This document shows positions 63,280 to 64,000 of a DNA stretch of 64,000 nucleotides, piece by piece. This stretch comes from Kitasatospora sp. NBC_00240 (GTDB taxonomy: Bacteria > Actinomycetota > Actinomycetes > Streptomycetales > Streptomycetaceae). Every line of letters starts with the position of its first letter. The stretch's first letter is position 1. Location of the stretch: contig NZ_JAPEMU010000001.1 in assembly GCF_026342405.1 (NCBI RefSeq), positions 7,006,001-7,070,000 of the forward strand, written 5' to 3'. A program made the translations under genes and the position numbers. The notes below the pieces were generated by a model. The model worked only from the letters and a program-made list of their open reading frames with translations. It did no database searches and was not told where the DNA came from.

Positions 63280-64000
63280 TCAGTTCGGGCTGAAGGACTG
63301 CCGGGTCAGGTCGACGGCCGGCAGCGAGGGCAGCCACGCCAGTACCGCGGCCTCGCGGCGCAGCAGCTCCAGCTCGGCGGTCAGCCGCTGGGCGGTGTCC
63401 GGGCAGGCGAGCAGCCGCTGCTTGACCGGGGTGTCGAAGACGGAGGCCGCCGCCACCAGGTACGAGAGCACCTGCGGGTCGGCCGGCAGCTCCTGCTCGC
63501 CGGCGATGCTGGCCTCCCGGGCGCCCGCCAGCCGCTTCTGGTACGTGCGGAAGGCCCGCTCCACACCCGCGGCGAGGGCCCCGGCGCCCTCACCCTGGTC
63601 CTCCTCGATCGTCTCGATCTCACCGGTCAGGTACGGCCCGCCGGTGTCGACGCTGCGCAGCCAGAACCGGGTGGTGCCGGTGACCAGCAGCTCGTACCGG
63701 CCGTCGGGCTGCGGCTGGACGGAGGCCACGTCCGCGACGCAGCCGATGTGGTGCAGGGCCTCCAGCGGGTCGCCGGTGACGGTGCCCAGGCCGTCCAGCG
63801 GACCGGCCGGGCCGTCGTTCTCGCGGACGGGGGAGACCTCCCGGCCGTCCTTGATCGCGAGCACCCCGAACCGGCGGGGCTGGTCCTCGGGCAGCGCCAG
63901 CAGGTCGGCGACGAGACGGCGGTAGCGCTCCTCGAAGACGTTGAGGGGCAGCACCAGGCCCGGGTAGAGCACCGAGTTGAGCGGGAAGAGCGGCAGCCGT
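63280..64000 (-). CDS. LON-substrate-binding-domain protein (N-terminus beyond window)
   Basis: At least 240 residues of a stand-alone Lon N-terminal (LAN) domain protein. The frame continues to the window edge, with RLPLFPLNSVLYPGLVLPLN near the true start, so perhaps only a few residues are missing. Other blocks are VFEERYRRLVADLLA, RYELLVTGTTRFWLRSV and ERAFRTYQKRLAG with helices toward the C-terminus. There is no ATPase or protease domain. It may bind substrates for the proteolysis machinery; the role is unproven. The YbaK gene lies downstream on the same strand. Confidence 0.9.
   Translation of the reverse strand, partial: RLPLFPLNSVLYPGLVLPLNVFEERYRRLVADLLALPEDQPRRFGVLAIKDGREVSPVRENDGPAGPLDGLGTVTGDPLEALHHIGCVADVASVQPQPDGRYELLVTGTTRFWLRSVDTGGPYLTGEIETIEEDQGEGAGALAAGVERAFRTYQKRLAGAREASIAGEQELPADPQVLSYLVAAASVFDTPVKQRLLACPDTAQRLTAELELLRREAAVLAWLPSLPAVDLTRQSFSPN

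Overview
This is a very GC-rich chromosomal segment from an actinomycete, most likely a member of the Streptomycetaceae (Streptomyces or Kitasatospora). The signs are codon usage, many GTG starts, long hairpin terminators without a T-run, HTH/DUF5753/DUF397-type regulators, RsbW-like ATPases, a Tat-secreted PhoD phosphatase, a streptogrisin-type protease and the gene order ileS - traR/dksA - lspA - rluD ... phoD ... dnaE. No rRNA, tRNA, insertion sequence, prophage or CRISPR array was seen.

Layout. 1-5971: a core block with ileS (3' end outside the window) behind a translational T-box, then a DksA/TraR zinc-finger protein, lspA, an RluA-family pseudouridine synthase and a GNAT. 6353-13543: four type VII (WXG100/ESX-like) substrate genes ending in a 1306-residue protein whose C-terminus looks like a TIKI/ChaN/erythromycin-esterase-fold domain; no secretion ATPase or obvious immunity gene is present. 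13622-24853: MscS channel, an S15-type hydrolase fused to an ABC ATPase with its permease, an NTF2-like protein, a divergent Lrp/EamA pair with a second decayed EamA fragment, a GlxA-type regulator, an MFS exporter, and an HTH-DUF5753 regulator fused to DUF397. 24885-30910: a leftward gene set that looks like a small specialised-metabolism cluster (fold-III PLP decarboxylase, phytanoyl-CoA-dioxygenase-like enzyme, DUF6271-type protein, GNAT, MFS exporter), preceded by a coupled 78-codon ORF and a DasR-like operator. 31585-32729: two overlapping genes that share an amyloid/RHIM-like motif, at the C-terminus of a small cytosolic protein and at the cytosolic N-terminus of a single-pass membrane protein.

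32830-46000: core-like genes and small accessory genes: PhoD phosphatase, dienelactone-hydrolase-like protein, AraC/VOC pair, membrane protein, GNAT, HEAT-repeat protein, DUF2252 protein, a secreted chymotrypsin-fold protease behind a palindrome with a LacI-type core, and dnaE. 46213-57931: RDD membrane protein, orphan PemK/MazF-like protein, LysR/DapA-like pair, asd, a coupled resolvase-like/RsbW-like pair, an HTH-TPR regulator with a GNAT, an NYN-domain protein and an ABC exporter. 58091-64000: hydrolase, a LacI regulator and a Gfo/Idh/MocA oxidoreductase sharing the same 12-bp operator core, a membrane protein, YbaK-type deacylase and a LON-domain protein cut by the window end.

The observations most worth following are the amyloid-motif gene pair, the T7SS-linked TIKI/Ere-like protein, the decarboxylase/dioxygenase/DUF6271 cluster with its dre-like site, the HTH-DUF5753-DUF397 fusion with an internal start, and the hydrolase-ABC fusion. 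All functional statements rest on reading motifs by eye; no database search was run.
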